Source: Baffinella frigidus
Taxonomy: Eukaryota > Cryptophyceae > Cryptomonadales > Baffinellaceae
Assembly (NCBI GenBank): GCA_026770585.1
Contig: MU646621.1
Span: 122,435 to 132,966, forward strand
Length of the DNA stretch: 10,532 nt
Direction of reading: 5' to 3'
Shown here: piece after piece, positions 1 to 5,300 of the stretch
How positions within the stretch are numbered: position 1 is the stretch's first letter
Layout of the letters: each line of letters opens with the position of its first letter
Position numbers and translations under genes: made by a program
Notes under the pieces: model-generated
Told to the model about the DNA's origin: nothing
The model's database searches: none
The model's input: the letters and a program-made list of their open reading frames with translations, nothing else

Positions 1-116
1 GGGTTGAGGGTTTAGGGTTTAGGGTTTAGGGTTTAGGGTTTAGGGTTTAGGGTTTAGGATTTAGGGTTTAGGGTTTAGGGTTTAGGGTTTAGAGTTTAGG
101 GTTTAGGGTTTGGGGT
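1..116 (+). repeat. Telomere-type TTTAGGG repeat tract
   Basis: About sixteen near-perfect TTTAGGG heptamers with a few variants (TTGAGGG, TTTAGGA, TTTAGAG, TTTGGGG). The G-rich strand is the + strand, so as a left-hand chromosome end it would be the wrong way round. It is therefore interstitial, or belongs to a chromosome end to the right. Confidence 0.95.
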
Positions 117-180
117 CCAACCCCCCGGCGGATCAGAGGGAAGTGCGTCGAGGCGAATGCGCACCACTTCCTCTAGCTGG
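117..180. other. Short unique spacer with an imperfect hairpin between two telomere-like tracts
   Basis: Roughly 64 bp interrupt the heptamer tract. AGAGGGAAGTGCG and CGCACCACTTCCTCT are nearly complementary and could form an imperfect stem around TCGAGGCGAATG. No gene is visible. Confidence 0.5.
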
Positions 181-307
181 AGGATTGAGGATTGAGGGTT
201 TAGGGTTTAGGGTTTAGGGTTTAGGGTTTAGGGTTGTTGGTTTAGGGTTGTTGGTTTAGGGTTGTTGGTTTAGGGTTTAGGGTTTAGGGTTTAGGGTTTG
301 GGGTTTG
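181..307 (+). repeat. Second TTTAGGG tract with a 14-bp variant array
   Basis: TTTAGGG heptamers, degenerate at both edges, with three exact copies of GGGTTGTTGGTTTA at 231-244, 245-258 and 259-272. The 14-mer is one heptamer plus a mutated heptamer, amplified together, so the tract has expanded by slippage or unequal exchange after losing telomerase maintenance. Confidence 0.93.
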
Positions 308-327
308 CGGTGAAGGGGCGAAGGGTT

Positions 328-804
328 TCAGTGGGGGCGGACCTGCATGCCCTCTGCCACAGAAACTTGCACGCCCCGCACTTCGTCCAGCCCCGATCCC
401 CGCGCGTTCAGGACTCCTGGGACCAGCCTGCTTGTCCTTGGACGACGCGCCACCGTGTCCCGGCGGGATGATCCGGTCCTCCCGCAGCGCCCCTCGCGCA
501 GAGCGCTTGCTTTCGCCAGGGCGCAAGACGCTCCCGCGCGTCTGCATGCTGCTTGGCGGTCCGTGTATACAGTGGGGAGCACGAAAAGCGGCAGGGCTGC
601 CTCGTTTCTGTCCGACTGCCGCCACCACGCGCACTCGGGAAACGTCAGTGTCTGGAGGGCGCCAAGCGCGGCGGCGGGGGGGGCGGGTTTGAGCGAGTGC
701 TCAAGGGATGGAGATGGGAGGATGATGAGAAAGAGGGCCAGGAGAAGGGGAGGGGGTGCGACAAGCAGGGCTGGGATCCTCATTTTTGCTAAAATTTTGA
801 CCAT
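328..804 (-). CDS. Possible secreted or membrane-anchored protein, unrecognised (158 codons)
   Basis: Open frame on the minus strand from ATG at 804 to TGA at 328. I do not recognise the product. The N-terminus looks like a signal peptide or signal anchor: MVKILAKMRIPALLVAPP then a run of Leu/Ile/Phe to about residue 30, followed by a Pro/Ala-rich stretch. The rest is Arg/Ala-rich with five Cys. The region is GC-rich and free of telomere-like repeats, unlike its surroundings, which suggests a real exon or gene. However, other long open frames overlap it on both strands (for example 347-823 on +), as GC-rich DNA often allows. It could also be one exon of a longer gene. Confidence 0.35.
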   Translation of the reverse strand: MVKILAKMRIPALLVAPPPLLLALFLIILPSPSLEHSLKPAPPAAALGALQTLTFPECAWWRQSDRNEAALPLFVLPTVYTDRQAACRRAGASCALAKASALREGRCGRTGSSRRDTVARRPRTSRLVPGVLNARGSGLDEVRGVQVSVAEGMQVRPH

Positions 805-833
805 CAGTTCTTTTTTTCAGTAAAAAAAATCTT

Positions 834-873
834 GAAAAGGGCCTTTAGGTCCTCAAAAGGGCCTTTAGGTCCT
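834..873. repeat. Two tandem copies of a 20-bp unit
   Basis: GAAAAGGGCCTTTAGGTCCT (834-853) is followed by the same unit with one change (854-873) and a third partial TTTAGGTTTT. The following 874-1166 is unremarkable: short open frames only and no family I recognise. Confidence 0.8.
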
Positions 874-1168
874 TTAGGTTTTAATTTCGAGCCCTCTCTG
901 GACGCCTTAAGTTTATGGTCCGACGTCATAAGTTCAATAAAAGTCTCTTCTCCCAGGGGGGGCGTTCCCCGCTACTGCAAACTGGCAGGCAAAGCCACAG
1001 AGGAAGTCTCAAAATTCTTGGACACGACACTAAAATTACTTGTAGGTTACCTTTTGACGAATTTTGGTCACGTCCTTGGGGTGAAAATTGCCTTGTAAAT
1101 TCTGCAGCTCTGGGGTGAGAGGAGCCCTCTACGAAGGCAACGATTATCCCGGGGGCGCCTACATGATA

Positions 1169-1292
1169 CATGGGTACCTCGCTCATAAGAAACTGCCCCC
1201 CCTCCTAGGACCACCATAGGGTCCTAGGGATAGGCCTACATGTACTGAAGGGTCCCAGGAGGAGGCAGTTTCTTGTGAGCGAGGTACCCCTG
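1169..1292. mobile_element. Pogo/Tigger-like MITE, copy 1
   Basis: A 124-bp element flanked by TA on both sides (1167-1168, 1293-1294). Ends: CATGGGTACCTCGCTCATAA on the left and the complement of CAGGGGTACCTCGCTCACAA on the right, followed by a C/G homopolymer and CCTAGGACC. TA target duplication with CAG...ACCTCG ends is typical of pogo/Tigger elements in the Tc1/mariner superfamily. No transposase is present, so it would be non-autonomous. Confidence 0.82.
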
Positions 1293-1373
1293 TACATGGC
1301 GGCCGTGTTTGTATTGATCACGGCCTCGCTCCATCACGCGCGCTCTCGCTCACTCTTATCCCATAAGCGGCGA

Positions 1374-1393
1374 GGCGGTCAAAATTGACCGCC
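1374..1393. repeat. Palindrome, 9-bp arms
   Basis: GGCGGTCAA, AA, TTGACCGCC: perfect 9-bp arms around two bases. No known binding site recognised. Confidence 0.8.
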
Positions 1394-1406
1394 AAGAGGT
1401 CCTGGG

Positions 1407-1574
1407 CAGGTCCTAGGGCCCTACAGTGTACGGTAGGGCGTATCCCTTAAGTGGCCATAGGGCGAATATTCGCCCTAACTCACCCTAGGCAGGTCCTAGG
1501 GCCCTACCGTAGGGCGTATGAGCCTACTGGCCACTTAAGGGATAAGCCTACAGCTGTACTGGCCACTTAGGGAT
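1407..1574. repeat. Composite repeat block rich in CCTAGG and palindromes
   Basis: GCAGGTCCTAGGGCCCTAC occurs at about 1407 and again at about 1489 as a direct repeat. TATCCCTTAAGTGGCC (1441-1456) is the exact complement of GGCCACTTAAGGGATA (1529-1544), and a related GGCCACTTAGGGAT follows at 1561-1574. AGGGCGAATATTCGCCCT (1459-1476) is a perfect 18-bp palindrome. The 1441-1526 part recurs inverted at 5007-5090. Confidence 0.82.
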
Positions 1575-1633
1575 CAGCCTGCTGTAAGGTCATGAGGCGT
1601 GCGCCTCACTTGGAGGCTGCGGGCCCGCCTCGG

Positions 1634-1656
1634 GGCGAGAGGTCTACCCTCTCGCC
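1634..1656. repeat. Hairpin GGCGAGAGG / CCTCTCGCC
   Basis: Perfect 9-bp stem with a five-base loop (1643-1647) in a GC-rich stretch of 1600-1735. No coding feature found here. Confidence 0.7.
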
Positions 1657-1698
1657 GCCCGCTCTTCGGTGCGGGGGCAGTGACGGCCAGCGAGAGGC

Positions 1699-1952
1699 GG
1701 GCCCTCACTGCGCCAGCACCCTCCAAGTAAGCGTCAGGACGCTACATGTAACCTAAGGAGGTTTTGGTCGGTCTGGCACTGTTGATCTACCCATGTAGAG
1801 AGAGTGTGAATAAATCACACTACCAATCACAACCAAGCGCGGTGCTGCTCCCCGTTGTGCCACACACCAAGTCGGTCTCGAAGGAGCCCTGAGCTACATG
1901 TACATGTAGCGTCCTGCCGCTCTCTTGGAGGGCGCTGGCGCAGTGAGGACCT
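1699..1952. repeat. Large imperfect inverted repeat, about 52-bp arms, with a third arm copy at 2111-2153
   Basis: The left arm (1699-1750) and right arm (1901-1952) pair with few interruptions; AGGACGCTACATGTA (1736-1750) is the exact complement of 1901-1915, and GCGCCAGCACCCTCCAAG pairs with CTTGGAGGGCGCTGGCGC. A direct third copy of the right arm (CGTCCTGACATAGACGTGGA onward) is at 2111-2153 beyond MITE copy 2. The loop (1751-1900) has no recognised gene. Confidence 0.78.
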
Positions 1953-1984
1953 GCTGTAGGGACCTAGGGCTGCATCCTCACATA

Positions 1985-2103
1985 CAGGGGTACCTCGCTC
2001 ATAAGAAAACGCCAACCCCTCTAGGACCATACAGTAGGCCTCTGCCTAGGGCCCTATGGTGATCCTAGGGGGGTGGGCGTTTCTTATGAGCGAAGTACCC
2101 CTG
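1985..2103. mobile_element. Pogo/Tigger-like MITE, copy 2
   Basis: A 119-bp element with TA at 1983-1984 and 2104-2105. The left end is CAGGGGTACCTCGCTCATAA, the right end its near-complement; the interior is CCTAGG-rich. It sits between two copies of the 1901-1952 arm repeat. Same family as copies 1, 3 and 5. Confidence 0.88.
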
Positions 2104-2196
2104 TAGACTCCGTCCTGACATAGACGTGGAGGGTGCTGGCGCAGTGAGGGCCTACGATAGGGGCCCCTCTTATGGCCCACCCTAGCGTCCTGGCAG

Positions 2197-2231
2197 CAAA
2201 TCCTTAGGGACCAAGTGCTTTCCTAGGGGGG
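2197..2231 (+). repeat. Dispersed repeat shared with 7523-7557
   Basis: GCAAATCCTTAGGGACCAAG followed by TGCTTTCCTAGGGGGG recurs with four changes at 7523-7557 in the same orientation. One copy lies just past the end of pgsA and the other in its third intron beside an exon 3 copy. Confidence 0.8.
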
Positions 2232-2259
2232 TAAGCGACTTTTGACGGTTACTTGACGG

Positions 2260-2364
2260 TTACTCGGCGGGTTCGTAGGCCGTGAGGGCCGGCCACGCGG
2301 CCTGGAGGTACAGGCCAGCGGAGTAGATCGAGAGGAACGTCGAGAACCAGAACATCACCAGGCC
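2260..2364 (-). CDS. pgsA: pgsA last exon: C-terminal helix and stop
   Basis: Minus-strand exon of 34 codons plus TAA. The acceptor is CCCCTCTCGCGCAG. It encodes [20 protein letters not shown] then [14 protein letters not shown] and stop. It aligns without gaps to the last membrane helix of bacterial PgsA (the LTLWS...YL region) and ends a few residues beyond it, as expected for a genuine C-terminus. The stop codon sits in a tandem 11-bp duplication (GTAACCGTCAA type, 2242-2264). Partial copies of the 5' edge lie upstream in the intron at 2533-2583, 2767-2806 and 2957-2991. Confidence 0.87.
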   Translation of the reverse strand, partial: GLVMFWFSTFLSIYSAGLYLQAAWPALTAYEPAE

Positions 2365-5300
2365 CTGCGCGAGAGGGGCCCCGTCAGCGAGAAATTCCGC
2401 GTGCATACGCCAAATTTAGTGTATGTATGCCAAATTTAGTGTATTTATGCCAAATTTAGTGTATTTATGCCGAGGCCCCCGTCAGTACAGCGGTTGCGTG
2501 AACCGGGCAGGGTTTGTACCAGGTCAATACTAGAGAACCAGATCATCACCAGGCCCTGCTCAATCACAGGGGTCAGCGAGAAACGATTTTTTTTGAAGTT
2601 GTGGCGACGGCCGTAACCGTTGGGGGCGGGAGGCCCCCGAATACACGAAATTTACTACACGTTTGTCACGTCCAGCCCTGACTATTACTAGTATGATCAA
2701 ACGTGCAGTAAATTTCGTGCATTCGGGGGACTCCGAACCATTTAGATCAAATACCTGACCTGATGAGATCATCACCAGGCCCTGCCACGCAAGAGTGTAG
2801 GGCAGACCTGGGAAAACAAGCCAGTTCACACGGAATTTGTAACAACTTTCCGAAATTTCGATTTTTCTGTGGGAAGAATGTCCACTTATGAACTTAAGAA
2901 ATAGTAGAATTCTACTATTTCTCCTGTGGGTCACTCTGCCCTACACTCTTGCGTGGCAGGCCCTGCTCAATCGCAGAGGGCAGCGAGAAACAAATTTTTT
3001 TGAAGTTGTGGCGACGGCCGTAACTTTTGGGGGAAAGGATATATTAAGTGGATTAAGAGGAAACCTAGTTTCCTCTTAGGATTCAGAGGAAACCTAGTTT
3101 CCGCTGAATCCTCTTAATATATTCTTTTCTCAGCTGAGATCTGAGACGGGAGGCCCCCGTCAAGACCAGGCGACCTGCGCAGGGTGTGTAGAGCCTCCAT
3201 GGGGGGATGCATCGCGGCCATGTTGGTGTCAGCACAGGGGCACCTCACTCATAACAAACCGCCCCTCCCCTAGGATCACCGTAGAGCCCTAGGAATAGGC
3301 CTAGTGTAGGGTCCCAGGGGGGGGGGGGTTCTTATCAGCGAAGTAACCCTGTAGAACCTTCCATAACCCTCTAGCTAGAACCCGAAGATGCATCGTGGCC
3401 CTGTTGGTTGTCCGTAAAGGTCTCTCTGAGGCTTCAGAGCAAGTTTGAGGACGCCCTGCCGAACCCTACAGGTACCTCGCTCATAAGAAACGCCCCCCCA
3501 TTTCCTGATACCACTCGAGGCTGACTGTGGCCTTTTCTTAAATGTTGGTTCAACGCTCGCTTCCAGGTTTGTACGAGGGTTGGCCACGTTGCCGTACGGA
3601 ATTCCGTACGGCGTCGTGACAATCCCACGCAAATCCTCTAAAAGACGATTTACGTAGCCATTTGTAGATTTTATAAAGCGGCTCGGTTTGGGGGTATCGG
3701 AGCTGCTGGTGAGCAGGACTCTCACCACCCTGGATGGAACATTATGGTATTTTGCGCATTCTTAAGTCAACTCCCCTCGAGATGCGGCCATAATACGGCT
3801 GCCCCGTGATGAATGGATCTGGTGCAAAAAGGTCTAATATATGTATTTTAGTGGTATAAATCATGTCAACTTTTGCGATAAAGGGTTATTCGGGATTGGC
3901 CGCAAGTCCCCTCCAGGGTAGCATCGCGGTGTTCAATTAGGGGGGTGTATGGGCTTCAGTTTAGGGTTTGGATATTAGGGTTGAGCGTTGATGGATTGGG
4001 GATTGGTGTGTAGGGTTTGTGTTAGGGGGTTAGGGTAAGGTTAGGGGGTCCGGGTTCCCGGCATGCGAGAGGAGCTTATCCGGGGAAACCTATTTTTCTT
4101 TAGTTTGATGGCAAGGAAAATTACTACACAAATGCTTTAATATTACTAATAAGAACGAATTGTGTAGTAATTTTCCTTGCCATCAAACTAAAGAAAAATA
4201 GGTTTCCCCGGATAAGAGCTGCTGTTTTCTCATCGCGGTGCTCGATTTTGGGAGGGTATGGGCTTGAGTCTAGGGTTTGGAGATTAGGGTTTAGGGCGTA
4301 GGGAATGGTGTTGAGTGTGCAGGATTTAGGCAGTGGGGAAAGGTCATGGTTCAGGGGCTTCAGTTGAGGTAGGGTTTAGGGGCTTCAGTTTACAGGGGTA
4401 CCTCACCCATAAGAAACCACCCCCCCCTAGGACCCTACAGTAGGCCTGTGCCTAGGGGCCTATGGTAGTCCTAGGGGGGGGGGCGTTTCTTATGAGCGAG
4501 GTACCCCTGTAGGCTTAGAGAGTTTAGGGGTACCGGCATGAAGAGGCTGGCGGTCCACCCGCTCGTCGGTGGCAGCGCGGTCTGGTGCAGGGTTTCGGGT
4601 TTAGGGTTTGGGGTTTAGGGTTCAGGGTTTGGGGCTTAGGGTTGAGGGTTGAGGGAGTAGGGTTTAGGGTTTAGGGTTTAGGGTTTAGGGTTTAGGGTTT
4701 CGGGTTTCGGGTTGAAGGTTTAGAGTTTAGGGTGTAGGGTTTAGGGTTCGGGGTTAGGGGTTCAGGGTTAGGGGTTAGGGGTTCAGGGTTCAGGGTTTCA
4801 GGTTTCGGGTGTGTTACGGTTCCGGATTCAGGGTTCAGGGTGTAGGAGTTTCGGCTGACGCTGAGAGGGTTGGGGGGTTACCAGGAGAAACGTGATACCG
4901 ACCATCTGCGCGGCTGTCTTGCACTTCCCGGGCCACCCCACCTTGACCGTGTCACGCTGCCCCCCCTGCCACGCGCGAGAGGTAGGGTGCCCCTTCAGTG
5001 GAGAGTAGGCTCATACGCCCTACGGTAGGGCCCTAGGACATGCCTAGGGCGAGTTAGGGTGGATATTCGGCCTGTGGGCACTTACGGGATAGGGTGTGGG
5101 GTGAGTGAGGTGGGACAGGTGGGCGCCTAGACGTGACCTTCGCGTCGCCAACGGTGCAAGCTTTCCCTCAAGAGAGAGGCCTTGATCAATACCGTAGCCT
5201 ACCTTGACCGTGTCACGCTGCCCCCCCTGCGATCAAGAGAGGCGTGAGGCCCGCCTGCGAACAAGAGAGGCGTGAGGCTCGCCTCGGGAACGCCCCGCCT

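Noticed and set aside
1-116. Functional chromosome-end telomere at the left border
   Set aside because: Orientation is reversed for a left end, and variants plus unique sequence interrupt the tract.
2365-2396. Extension of the last exon upstream (LADGAPLAQ) to fill the loop before GLVMFW
   Set aside because: It is open, but no AG acceptor exists upstream within reach, while CTCTCGCGCAG at 2365 is a good acceptor and exon 6 fills the loop.
2560-2934. Minus-strand open frame of 124 codons in intron 6
   Set aside because: It runs through a palindromic element and two last-exon edge copies; no coherent protein and the only gene-like words are the copied GLVM edges.
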